This document shows, one piece after another, positions 1 to 8,175 of a DNA stretch of 26,373 nt. This DNA comes from a virus: positions 1-26,373 of the IMG/VR virus record IMGVR_UViG_3300048006_000014; one strand, 5' to 3'. Made by a program: the position numbers and the translations under genes. How positions within the stretch are numbered: position 1 is the stretch's first letter; each line of letters starts with the position of its first letter. The notes under the pieces were generated by a model. It was not told the DNA's origin. It made no database searches and was given only the letters and a program-made list of their open reading frames with translations.

Positions 1-1
1 A

Positions 2-2371
2 TACGGTAGACACGACTGGAGATTTAAAGAACCATCTACTGACCCAAACAAAGTAAAGCGATTTATTGAAAGAATACCTACTGGTGTTGCTGGTGCGATG
101 GATGAAGCACGAACAATATTCTCAACACCTCAACACGTGGCAAAAGGTGCAATTGATTTAGGAACTGGTGGTCTGCTTAATTTAGTAGGAGCTGAAACAA
201 TTGGAGAAGAACAACGTGCAATAGCTGATGCATTTGGTGGTATGGTTAAAGCTACGTTTGAAGATTGGGATAGCTTTAGCAATGCTGTAGCAAATAACCC
301 TGTAGAAGTATTATCTATCATGGCTGGTGGTGGTATGACTACAGCTAAGTTAGCTTCGTTAGCAAACAATACAGCGCTTAAACCAGCTATCAGAAACACA
401 CTATATACTTTGTTAGGTGATGACCCAGTTGATTCAATAATGACTGGTGTATTAAAATCTAATCTAAACCCTAGCCTATCAAACCTAGGTCAAAGCAAAT
501 TACCCATTACTGTTTTTCAAGGTAATGAGAAAGGTGCAATCTTTACAAAGATGGACATGAACAAGATTGGTACTAACTCAGGCACTAAACGTCAGGGTCA
601 TGGTCTATATGTATCAGAAAACAAAGACACCGGTAAAAACTTTGCTAGATATGATTTTGATATGATGAGAGAAGCAAAACTATTATCTGAGATTGAGACT
701 AACACGCCACTTGAAACTAGAATATGGGATGACTTAGCAACAGGTGTTTATCCGGACACAATTCGTAAAGAATTAATGAAGGATGTTAACATTAAGAAAG
801 ACTCAGCACAAATGGCAGAAGCGAATAGAATCCTGAGAGATGTAGAAGATAGATTTGATACTGCTATGAGTCAATTGTATGAAATAGATTTAAGCGATGA
901 AGCTGTATCTCGAATGATACGTAGAGAATTACCATTGACAGGTCAACCGGACAATGTCCAAGCATTGATGCGCCAAAACGGTATGAAAGATACGGATACA
1001 GGTGCAGATTTTTATGACGCATTAACAGAAGAGTTCGCAGATAAAGTAGGTGGGTTTGGTGCTGAAAAAGCGGCTTCTGCTTATTTATACGAAAACGGTA
1101 TACCGGGGTCAAAATTTGTAGATGTAGATGGTAACGAAAGAGCAATGGCTGAAGGAAGAGCTAACCCTAAAGCTAACAATTACGTCTTGTATTCTACTGA
1201 CACCTCAAAGATATTAAAAAGACAAGACATTCCTATTACTGAAAACACAGGTGACAGAATAGGTATTACTTCAACTATTGGTCAAGAAATAGACGCAAGG
1301 TTTGCTACGAGAAAGTCAGATAAGGACAGACTTCAGAAAGGTGTTATGGATGTGCAAACGGAATTACAAGGCACTAACAATATAATTGTCGGTGAACAAA
1401 GTATTGTAAATTCAGAAGGCTATCCTTTTGTAGGCACTATGTCGGATGGTTCTGCTGGTAGTGGAATAATTACAAGTGTTAATGGCGCTAGTGTTGTAGT
1501 TGATGGTAAAGGAGTCAGAAGGACTGGTGGTCAAGAACATATGCTGATACCTGAAAATGTAGACCGAGGTATCTTGTGGGCGTCTGCTAAAGATGCTGTA
1601 GGCAAAATAGCTAAATCAGCTAATCAAGCAAGACAGTTATACAAGAAAGACCCATTGCTATTACCATTTAGTATGTCACCAACAGGTTCAGACTTTAGTA
1701 ATCCCATTACCCAAACAATGCTTAACTCTGCAATCAATGGCTTAGACGCTAAACAGATTGCTATATTAGATGACCTTATACGAACTACATCAAAAGAAAG
1801 TGTTAAGAATTCTAAGGGTGAATTTTATATACGCTCTATTAATAAAAAGTGGCGTGGTACTAATTCAAAGAATCCATTAGAAGGCACAACAGGTTCTGAA
1901 AGAAAAGAGATAGCTCGTATCATTGATGTAAACTTTAGAACAAGTAGAGGTACTAGAGGAAGTGTTGACTATGACATAGGTGGTAAATTAGTCAAAGGTC
2001 AAAACAATGGTGTAGTGTCATATCCTACAGCACGATTAGCAAACGCTGACGAAAAACAATTAAACAAGAAAGAAGGCACACTACAAAATGTTGGGTTACT
2101 TAACATGCAAGAATTGATAGGTAAAGAGAAACCAATAACAGAAGCTTATGACACAGTTATCAAAGGTCAGCCAGTTTCTATATTGCCTGAGAAAGAACGC
2201 AACATTAGTATTCTAGATTTGTTTGACAACACAAAAGCAGATGGTTCGCCAATGACAGCAGAAAACATGACAGATAGTGACTTTAGAAAATTAACTATGC
2301 AAAATCCACCTATTGGTTTAATCACACATGACGTATTAATGAACCTAAGCAAAAGGGGATTGTTAGATTAA
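2..2371 (+). CDS. Large virion-type protein with ART-like polyvalent domain (5' partial)
   Basis: The frame is open from the first complete codon of the window to the stop, giving 789 visible residues; the first in-window ATG (98) lies mid-protein, so the true start is upstream. The early part (about residues 1-120) has the helical, Gly/Ala-rich look of large phage internal virion or ejection proteins. Counting from the ATG at 98, residues about 137-375 look like the ADP-ribosyltransferase-like domain of phage polyvalent proteins: VFQG near 139-142, GHGLYVSENKDTGKNFARY near 167-185, and a late GIPGSK...NNYVLYSTD segment ending near 368. The first motif has Gln where active ARTs usually carry His or Arg, so activity is doubtful. 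The C-terminal half, including LLLPFSMSPTGSDFSNPITQ, is unrecognised. A promoter follows the stop, so this gene probably closes an upstream transcription unit. The ART assignment is pattern recognition, not a search result. Confidence 0.8.
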   Translation, partial: YGRHDWRFKEPSTDPNKVKRFIERIPTGVAGAMDEARTIFSTPQHVAKGAIDLGTGGLLNLVGAETIGEEQRAIADAFGGMVKATFEDWDSFSNAVANNPVEVLSIMAGGGMTTAKLASLANNTALKPAIRNTLYTLLGDDPVDSIMTGVLKSNLNPSLSNLGQSKLPITVFQGNEKGAIFTKMDMNKIGTNSGTKRQGHGLYVSENKDTGKNFARYDFDMMREAKLLSEIETNTPLETRIWDDLATGVYPDTIRKELMKDVNIKKDSAQMAEANRILRDVEDRFDTAMSQLYEIDLSDEAVSRMIRRELPLTGQPDNVQALMRQNGMKDTDTGADFYDALTEEFADKVGGFGAEKAASAYLYENGIPGSKFVDVDGNERAMAEGRANPKANNYVLYSTDTSKILKRQDIPITENTGDRIGITSTIGQEIDARFATRKSDKDRLQKGVMDVQTELQGTNNIIVGEQSIVNSEGYPFVGTMSDGSAGSGIITSVNGASVVVDGKGVRRTGGQEHMLIPENVDRGILWASAKDAVGKIAKSANQARQLYKKDPLLLPFSMSPTGSDFSNPITQTMLNSAINGLDAKQIAILDDLIRTTSKESVKNSKGEFYIRSINKKWRGTNSKNPLEGTTGSERKEIARIIDVNFRTSRGTRGSVDYDIGGKLVKGQNNGVVSYPTARLANADEKQLNKKEGTLQNVGLLNMQELIGKEKPITEAYDTVIKGQPVSILPEKERNISILDLFDNTKADGSPMTAENMTDSDFRKLTMQNPPIGLITHDVLMNLSKRGLLD

Positions 2372-2400
2372 TTGATTACAAAGAAAAGAGATGATATACT
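2372..2400 (+). promoter_or_regulatory. Sigma70-type extended -10 promoter
   Basis: TTGATT (2372-2377) is followed after exactly 17 bases by TATACT (2395-2400), which is preceded by TGA, an extended -10 motif. It fills the 56-base gap after the previous stop, and transcription would start near 2407, just before the AGGAG ribosome site of the gene at 2428. It is the best host-type promoter I found and would drive the long structural operon. Function is inferred from match and spacing only. Confidence 0.6.
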
Positions 2401-2427
2401 TACGCTTAATTAAACAGGAGACACATT

Positions 2428-3201
2428 ATGGCGCACGTTCCCGGACATAATCCAAATGACATGTCGTTTGACCAAATCCTTGCAATGTTAACAGAAAAAT
2501 ATAAGGGGTTAACTGGCGGTGTTATGGAGGGTAACAGAGGCATAGACACTCCAGCAGAACGCGAGTTCTTACAAAATGCAACTAATAGTGATGGTTTTGA
2601 TACTGACGCTGGTTTAATGGATGCAGTAAAGAACTATAAAAATACAAACAGTTATACGTTTGATGTAGATGGTAATACAGAAGGTTATACATTTACTGGT
2701 GATGATTTAAGTAGTGATGCAATTCAAAGAATGCGAGACATGCAAGGTATTACTGCTTACGGACAAGAAGAGCCACTTAACACAATAGGTAATCTAGGAA
2801 TAGGAGCTAGAGGTTTAGACACACCGGCTGAAAGAGAGTTCTTAGCTAATACAATGAACAGAGACCCAGTTTTAATGCCCGGTAGAACACCAACAGTACC
2901 GGATGTAGTACCGGCTGGTATGCACCGAATGCCTGATGGCTCACTAATGAATGACTCTGACATGAATTATGCTGGTACTGGAGAGATGAATCCTAACCCA
3001 ACTGTTGTAGACCGTAATCAATTTAACAGACAATTCGCGGCACTTACTAATGAAGAAAAAGCTAGAGTTGAAATGATGATGTCTCAAATGAATGACCAAC
3101 AAAAAGCAGACTTTGCGGCTGGTCTGACAGGAGCGCCATTAAGTGGTTACGCTGTGCAAGATGAAAGATATGATTACATGAGACGAGGAGGTCGTTTCTA
3201 A
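2428..3201 (+). CDS. Virion-associated protein with two (G)ARG-[LI]-DTPAEREFL motifs
   Basis: A 257-residue protein with no recognised family. The start has a good AGGAG site 8 bases upstream and lies just after the 2372 promoter, making it the first gene of the tail operon. It carries two copies of one motif: RGIDTPAEREFL at residues 37-48 and the longer LGIGARGLDTPAEREFL at 123-139. The longer form recurs in the 508-residue protein at 9023, suggesting a shared binding site or linear motif in two virion components. The middle is polar, and a stretch near 190-235 (Met/Gln/Glu-rich) is likely helical. The C-terminus (RRGGRF) is encoded by the GGAGG ribosome site of the next gene, whose ATG overlaps this stop as TAATG. 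Function unknown; a structural or assembly role is inferred from position. Confidence 0.8.
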   Translation: MAHVPGHNPNDMSFDQILAMLTEKYKGLTGGVMEGNRGIDTPAEREFLQNATNSDGFDTDAGLMDAVKNYKNTNSYTFDVDGNTEGYTFTGDDLSSDAIQRMRDMQGITAYGQEEPLNTIGNLGIGARGLDTPAEREFLANTMNRDPVLMPGRTPTVPDVVPAGMHRMPDGSLMNDSDMNYAGTGEMNPNPTVVDRNQFNRQFAALTNEEKARVEMMMSQMNDQQKADFAAGLTGAPLSGYAVQDERYDYMRRGGRF

Positions 3202-3827
3202 TGGCTTTATCTAATTACACAGAACTCAAAGCGTCTATAGCTGATTTTTTAAACAGAGATGACCTTACAGCAGTAATACCTGACTTCATTACATTAGCTG
3301 AGGCTCAGATAAACAGAGACATTAGACACTTTAAGATGGAAGCAAGGTCTAGTGGTCAACAATCAAGTGGCGATGAGTATATGCAAACTCCTGCTGATTG
3401 GATAGAAACAATAAGATTACATCTCACAGGCACAGGAACTACAGTAGTTAATTTAGTTTCTAGAGATGCTATGGCTGACAAACGTCAAGCTCAAAGTGAT
3501 GCCACAGGAACACCAATAATGTACACACACGCAGATGGACAATTTCAATTGTACCCAACTCCGGGAAACGACACAGATTTTGAGTTGCTTTACTATCAGA
3601 AAGTACCATCCCTTAGTAGTAACTCAGATAACTGGCTTTTGCTAGAAGCACCTGATGTATATCTCTATGGAGCGTTATTACACTCAGCACCTTACTTAGC
3701 AGAAGACCAAAGGGTAGCAGTTTGGGCGCAGATGTATTCTGCCGCAGTTGCTAGATTAAATGAATATTCTGACCAAGCTCGTTATAGTGGGTCAGGATTA
3801 ACACTTAAAGTGAGAGGATTAGTATGA
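3201..3827 (+). CDS. Head-tail adaptor protein (SU10 adaptor-like)
   Basis: A 208-residue protein resembling the adaptor proteins of SU10-like and many marine podoviruses, which form the ring under the portal. The N-terminal segment, LKASIADFLNRDDLTAVIPD followed by FITLAEAQINRDIRHFKME, is the family signature. The middle has the conserved pattern of a Tyr/Pro-rich beta region (DGQFQLYPTPGND, FELLYYQKVP), followed by the helical AWAQM-type C-terminal part. Length is normal for the family. The start overlaps the previous stop by one base, with GGAGG placed ideally upstream, so translation is coupled. The SU10-type capsid and the P22-like portal in this window support the call. A gp4-like or tail-tube role is the main alternative. 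Confidence 0.8.
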   Translation: MALSNYTELKASIADFLNRDDLTAVIPDFITLAEAQINRDIRHFKMEARSSGQQSSGDEYMQTPADWIETIRLHLTGTGTTVVNLVSRDAMADKRQAQSDATGTPIMYTHADGQFQLYPTPGNDTDFELLYYQKVPSLSSNSDNWLLLEAPDVYLYGALLHSAPYLAEDQRVAVWAQMYSAAVARLNEYSDQARYSGSGLTLKVRGLV

Positions 3828-4207
3828 GTTTTTCCAATTATTTAGAAACAGAAATATTAGACCACGTATTTGCAGGTGCGGCTTACACAGCTCCATCTAC
3901 AAAATACTTAGCGTTATTTACAGCAGTAGCAGATGGCGAAGCAGGTTCAGTTACTGAGGTTACTGGTGGTGGTTATGCACGTCAAACAGTTGCATTTACA
4001 ACATCAGGTAACACTACGTCTAATAACGCGGCAGTAGAATTTCCTACAGCTACAGCAAACTATGGAACAGTAACACACGTTGGTGTTTACGATGCTTCAT
4101 CATCAGGTAACTTAATGGCTTATGCGGCACTATCGTCAAACAAGACTATTGAAACTGGTGACGTGTTTCGTGTGCCATCAGGTGATTTAGACATTACACT
4201 TAACTAA
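3824..4207 (+). CDS. Small tail protein, gp80-type tail fibre family
   Basis: A 127-residue beta-rich protein. The pattern of YLALFTA, GGGYARQTVAFTT, a PTATANYGTVTHVGVYDA stretch and a short C-terminal beta segment (GDLDITLN) matches the small phage tail-fibre family typified by mycobacteriophage gp80. These proteins occur beside adaptor and nozzle genes in many phages; their exact place in the particle is not well established. The start overlaps the previous stop as ATGA, with AGAGG just upstream, so translation is coupled. It could instead be a decoration protein. I am fairly sure of the family and less sure of the function. Confidence 0.7.
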   Translation: MSFSNYLETEILDHVFAGAAYTAPSTKYLALFTAVADGEAGSVTEVTGGGYARQTVAFTTSGNTTSNNAAVEFPTATANYGTVTHVGVYDASSSGNLMAYAALSSNKTIETGDVFRVPSGDLDITLN

Positions 4208-4215
4208 TTAAGTAA

Positions 4216-5448
4216 ATGGCTTTTGAGTATGGTGAATCGTATTACGGTTTACGTACATTTGGCTCAAGTTTAGGTGAAGTACAGGATGCTTCAGCTACAG
4301 TAACTGCTACTTCAGGTGCTAATGGTGTAAATTGGATTGTCACAATGGGTGGCGATGCTTCTACGACTGTTACATCTAGTGCCACTTGTAGTGGTGAAGT
4401 AGTCATCATTGAGGAAACAGATACTAGAAACTATGGTGATTGGAACTATGGTGTCGGTGTCTTTAATGGTGGACAAGATGATTTACAGACTGTAGTCACA
4501 GCAACGTCAAGTGCTACAGCAGATGCTAAACGTGTTCGAGTAGCTTCAGCAACTGTAACTGTTAACTCAGGAACAACAGTTGGTGTCAGACGTGTACCTG
4601 AAGGTTCTGCACTTATTAACGGTGCATCAACTACAACAGTAACGACAACTGGCAATGGTGCAAGAGTAAGAACAGGTCAAGCTACATCTACTACTACATC
4701 TAGCATAACTGAAAGTGTGATGCGTGTACGCACAAGTCCACAAACAGCTAATGCAGTTGTTACGTCTACTTCTAATGGTGTGTTTATTATAAGTGCATCA
4801 GCGACTGTTAGCGTTGCATCAACAAGTGCGGCTATATGTAATCGTGTAAGATTTGGCTCAGGTGTACCAACAGCAGTAGCCAGTATTACTGTACTCGGAT
4901 ATGCCACAAGAGGAGGTATCGCATCAACGGGAAGCACTCATACAAACGAGGTGACTGTTGCTAGTGTGAGTGGCTCTAACAAATACTTTATAAATGGTGT
5001 TCAGCAAGAAACAATACAACTTGTTGAAGGTAACACCTATGTATTTAATTACCCATCGGCACATCCATTAAGATTTTCTACTACATCAGATGGTACGCAC
5101 AATAGTGGTACAGACTATACAATAACTCATAACTCATCTACGCAATCAACTATTGTTGTGGCTGTTCCAACACCTGACCTATATTATTATTGTCAACATC
5201 ATGCAGGTATGGGTGGCTCAGCACCAACACCAAACAACTCTACAGTCACAAGCACAGCAACTGAATCCGAGAAAATATTTCAAGGTCATGCAGTTACGCA
5301 ACCTACATCAAGTATTACAGCAACATGCAATAGAGTACAACGTGTCGGTGGTATAGTATCATCAACATCAGGTACAGCTACAATAGGTAGAGAGAAGTGG
5401 GAAACAATTATTAATAACACAGTCACATGGACAGAAATAGCGGCATAA
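4216..5448 (+). CDS. Beta-repeat virion protein with cupredoxin-like copper domain
   Basis: A 410-residue Ser/Thr/Val-rich protein, probably an exposed virion component between the small tail protein and the nozzle-like protein. Residues about 15-235 and 336-400 hold degenerate units of about 20 residues that alternate RVR-type turns with Thr/Ser/Val strands (for example ASATVTV, ATSTTTSS, ASATVSVAS), suggesting a beta-solenoid or stacked beta hairpins. Residues about 240-335 form a different domain that reads as a small cupredoxin: LVEGNTYVFNYPSAHPLRFS, then LYYYCQHHAGMGG. Candidate copper ligands are H283, C326, H329 and M332; the C-x2-H-x2-M spacing equals that of amicyanin. Similar segments are common in marine phage structural proteins. 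There is no clear ribosome site and the gap is only 8 bases, so coupling is likely. Copper binding is inferred. Confidence 0.75.
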   Translation: MAFEYGESYYGLRTFGSSLGEVQDASATVTATSGANGVNWIVTMGGDASTTVTSSATCSGEVVIIEETDTRNYGDWNYGVGVFNGGQDDLQTVVTATSSATADAKRVRVASATVTVNSGTTVGVRRVPEGSALINGASTTTVTTTGNGARVRTGQATSTTTSSITESVMRVRTSPQTANAVVTSTSNGVFIISASATVSVASTSAAICNRVRFGSGVPTAVASITVLGYATRGGIASTGSTHTNEVTVASVSGSNKYFINGVQQETIQLVEGNTYVFNYPSAHPLRFSTTSDGTHNSGTDYTITHNSSTQSTIVVAVPTPDLYYYCQHHAGMGGSAPTPNNSTVTSTATESEKIFQGHAVTQPTSSITATCNRVQRVGGIVSSTSGTATIGREKWETIINNTVTWTEIAA

Positions 5449-5452
5449 GATT

Positions 5453-6931
5453 ATGGCATTAATACCTTTAGACATACCACCGGGTCAATACAGAAACGGT
5501 ACTGACTTCCAAGCATCAAATAGATGGAGAGATGCTAGTTTAGTAAGATGGCATGATGGTTCAATGCGACCTGTTGGTGGATGGACAACAAGAAAAGCTA
5601 GTGCATTTGCATCAGCACCAAGGGCAATGCTTTCATGGCTTGATAACTCAAGTGACTCATATTTAGCAGGTGGCACTTATAACAAATTATATTATGTAAA
5701 TCCTTCACATACAGTATACGATATAACCCCTTCAGGATTGACATCAGGTAACTTAAATGCTTCACTAAATCTTGGTTATGGTGGTGGATTTTATGGTTAT
5801 GGTAATTGGGGTAATGCACCTACTAGCTCAGGTATTTATCAAGAGGCAACAACTTGGTCATTAGATACATGGGGTGAATATCTTATGGCTTGTTCATCTA
5901 AAGATGGCAAGATATATGAGTGGCAATTGAACACAGGAGTTGTTGCACAGGTAGTGGCTAATGCACCAACAGGTAACAAAGGTTTAGTAGTTACAGAAGA
6001 AAGGTTTGTATTTGCACTTGGTGCAGGTGGTAATCCTCGTAAAGTAGCATGGTGTGACCAAGAAAATAATACATCATGGACACCATCGGCTACAAATCAA
6101 GCAGGTGACTTTGAATTGCAGACTGTCGGGCAAATTATGTTAGGGTTACGCATGAGAGGTCGAACACTTATTTTGACAGACAACGATGCACACGTAGCAA
6201 GTTATTCAGGCGCACCATTTGTATATGGTTTTGAAAGAGTGGGTACAGCTTGTGGTGTTGCTTCAAGACGTGGTGCTGTAGCTATTGATGAAGGTGCATT
6301 TTGGATGGGTCGTAAAGGTTTCTTTCAGTTTGATGGCTCAGTAGCTAGTGAAATGCCATGTGAAGTGTCTGATTATGTTTTTGATGACATGAACGTTGCA
6401 CAAATTAGTAAAGTTTACGCTGTACATAATTCACAACATGGTGAAATATGGTGGTTTTATCCATCAGGCACGTCAAATGAAAACGATAGATACGTAGCAC
6501 TTGATTATAAAGAAGGACATTGGACTACTGGTGAATTAGATAGAACAGCAGGAGTTGACCAAGGAGTATTTAGCAATCCAATATGGGCAGATGCTAGTGG
6601 CAATCTTTACAATCAAGAAACAGGTTACACACATGGCTCAACAAAACCATATGCTGAGTCAGGCTCGATTAGTCTTGGTAATGGTGACAACATTATGAAA
6701 GTGACACAGCTCATACCTGATGAAAAAACGCAAGGACAAGTAGAAGTTACGTTTAAGACACGTTTTTATCCTAACGATACTGAGTCTTCACATGGTGCAT
6801 TTACTCTCGGTAATCCTACAGATGTACGCTTTCAGGGTAGACAAGTGCGTATAAAAATACAAGGTACAGGCAATGAAAACTGGAGGTCAGGGGTCATGCG
6901 TATTGAAGCTAATCCGGGAGGTAGACGATGA
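5453..6931 (+). CDS. Tail nozzle / stabilisation-type protein
   Basis: A 492-residue protein of the family annotated in podoviruses as tail nozzle or phage stabilisation protein, which closes the tail tube until DNA release. The N-terminal signature IPPGQYRNGTDFQASNRWRD, followed by SLVRW and RPVGGW (to about residue 44), is characteristic. The rest is a run of beta segments with repeated aromatic/Gly elements (GEYLMACSSKDGKIYEW, EERFVFALGAGGNPRKVAW, GEIWWFYPSG), as expected of a beta-propeller-like fold. Order with the adaptor upstream fits. The C-terminus (PGGRR) is formed by the GGAGG site for the next gene, whose start overlaps as ATGA. Family confidence is good; the exact role is inferred from relatives. 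Confidence 0.7.
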   Translation: MALIPLDIPPGQYRNGTDFQASNRWRDASLVRWHDGSMRPVGGWTTRKASAFASAPRAMLSWLDNSSDSYLAGGTYNKLYYVNPSHTVYDITPSGLTSGNLNASLNLGYGGGFYGYGNWGNAPTSSGIYQEATTWSLDTWGEYLMACSSKDGKIYEWQLNTGVVAQVVANAPTGNKGLVVTEERFVFALGAGGNPRKVAWCDQENNTSWTPSATNQAGDFELQTVGQIMLGLRMRGRTLILTDNDAHVASYSGAPFVYGFERVGTACGVASRRGAVAIDEGAFWMGRKGFFQFDGSVASEMPCEVSDYVFDDMNVAQISKVYAVHNSQHGEIWWFYPSGTSNENDRYVALDYKEGHWTTGELDRTAGVDQGVFSNPIWADASGNLYNQETGYTHGSTKPYAESGSISLGNGDNIMKVTQLIPDEKTQGQVEVTFKTRFYPNDTESSHGAFTLGNPTDVRFQGRQVRIKIQGTGNENWRSGVMRIEANPGGRR

Positions 6932-7143
6932 GTGTACAGACACCTCCACCGCCATTAGGCAAAGATTGGAAACCATGGGGTGAGCGATTAAATACTTTTA
7001 TAACGACTACTAGAAACAAATTACAATTTTATAATTCAGATAGTAAAGCTACACAAGATGGCATTATTATGTGGGATGAAGCTCAGGACTGCCCTGTAGT
7101 TTCTAAAAATGGAGCTTGGATTAGGATAAAATTAGACCCATGA
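6928..7143 (+). CDS. Small tail-associated protein
   Basis: A 71-residue protein with a Pro-rich N-terminus (QTPPPPLGKDWKPWGERLN), a helical middle and a C-terminal element, DGIIMWDEAQDCPVVSKNGA, ending in a short strand. That last element resembles the short beta units (GLIIYNTDT...DGAW type) that end phage fibre and collar proteins. The start overlaps the nozzle gene stop as ATGA, with GGAGG upstream; the stop overlaps the next ATG the same way. A small structural or tail-attachment role is inferred from position. No specific family recognised. Confidence 0.7.
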   Translation: MSVQTPPPPLGKDWKPWGERLNTFITTTRNKLQFYNSDSKATQDGIIMWDEAQDCPVVSKNGAWIRIKLDP

Positions 7144-7517
7144 ATATACAAGAACAACTTATGGCTGGTAAAGAATGGATAGAGTCTGCTTTAAATAAAG
7201 GGGGCGATACTCATGATTTTAAAGACATTGTTGATGGGGTATTAAGTGGTCACATGCAGTTATGGATGGGGTCAAACGGATGTGCAGTAACTGAAATTGT
7301 AGTGTATCCTAATAAGAAAGTGCTACACGTATTCTTAGCAGGTGGTGATAAAGGCTACGGAATTAAACAAATTACTGACATGCATGATAGTGCAATGGCA
7401 TGGGGAAAATTACAAGGCTGTGATGGTATGTCAATAGCCGGAAGAAAAGGATGGAAACGTGTTCTTGAAGCTAAAGGATGGAAAGAACAATTAACAATAT
7501 TAGCAAAGGAGTTTTGA
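7140..7517 (+). CDS. GNAT-like protein of the virion module
   Basis: A 125-residue protein that reads like a short acetyltransferase-fold protein. The core is a beta strand plus strand (TEIVVYPNKKVLHVFLAGGD), a helix (DMHDSAMAWGKLQGCDGMSI) and the C-terminal GRKGWKRVLEAKGWKE element, which resembles the end of GNAT domains (GR.GW.r.l...G). Podoviruses often carry such a protein among the internal virion genes. The acetyl-CoA-binding loop (R/Q-x-x-G-x-G/A) is not evident, so it may be structural rather than catalytic. It overlaps the previous stop (ATGA) and is followed by a well-spaced AAGGAG for the next gene. Confidence 0.6.
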   Translation: MNIQEQLMAGKEWIESALNKGGDTHDFKDIVDGVLSGHMQLWMGSNGCAVTEIVVYPNKKVLHVFLAGGDKGYGIKQITDMHDSAMAWGKLQGCDGMSIAGRKGWKRVLEAKGWKEQLTILAKEF

Positions 7518-7518
7518 C

Positions 7519-8175
7519 ATGAGTTCAGGTGGCGGCGGAAAAGGTGGCGGCAAAAAAACAACTACAGAAACTACAGTTCCTGAGTGGATAAGAGCGCCAG
7601 CAGAAAGAAACCTACAAAGGGCAGAAGCCTTACAACAAATCGAGTATATGCCATATTATGGTGCAGAAGTTGCGGCTTTTAATCCAAATCAAGAGATGGC
7701 ATTTCAAAACAATGCCAATACTGCGGCGGCATTTGGTTTGTTAGCTCCTACAGATGCAATGGCTGGTATGCCTACTCCAACGACATATGACAATGGTATG
7801 ACAGGTTACAGCTCAATACCAATCTACGACCAAGCTAAAAAAGATTTAGCGGCTAACTACGGTGATACTGTAGACGCTTACGATGCGTTATTTGGTAATG
7901 CTGTACCTGCCCTAGTAGCACAACAAACACCGGGCGGTGGAGGAGGCGGAGGAGGAAGTATTAGCGTTGGTGCTAATCCACAACCTGATATTTTGATGGC
8001 TAGTGGTTCACCAAATGGTAGAGGTACTCCCGGTGGCAGGAATCGAGGTTCAGGTGTTTTAGCAGGTAAAACTAATCCAGTTTATCGAAGAAATGTTGTA
8101 GCAGATAGAGCAAAAACAAGCCAAAGAAATTACAATACCTATGGCAAAGGTAAACAATTTTCAGGAGACTACTAA
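7519..8175 (+). CDS. Gly-rich internal virion protein candidate
   Basis: A 218-residue protein with a Gly/Lys/Thr-rich N-terminus (SSGGGGKGGGKKTTTETT), then PEWIRAPAERNLQRAEALQQ and a PYYGAEVAAFNPNQ segment, a combination seen at the start of many podovirus ejection-module proteins. A run of eight Gly near residues 139-146 acts as a linker to a basic, disordered C-terminus (NRGSG, RRNVVADRAKTSQRNY). The AAGGAG site is spaced 7 bases from the ATG. The C-terminal SGDY is formed by the next gene's AGGAG site, with a TAATG junction. Likely co-ejected or structural; function inferred from position and composition. Confidence 0.65.
   Translation: MSSGGGGKGGGKKTTTETTVPEWIRAPAERNLQRAEALQQIEYMPYYGAEVAAFNPNQEMAFQNNANTAAAFGLLAPTDAMAGMPTPTTYDNGMTGYSSIPIYDQAKKDLAANYGDTVDAYDALFGNAVPALVAQQTPGGGGGGGGSISVGANPQPDILMASGSPNGRGTPGGRNRGSGVLAGKTNPVYRRNVVADRAKTSQRNYNTYGKGKQFSGDY

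Noticed and set aside
5153-5356. A 67-codon out-of-frame + strand ORF within the cupredoxin region
   Set aside because: No ribosome site, and the main frame carries the coherent copper-site motif.
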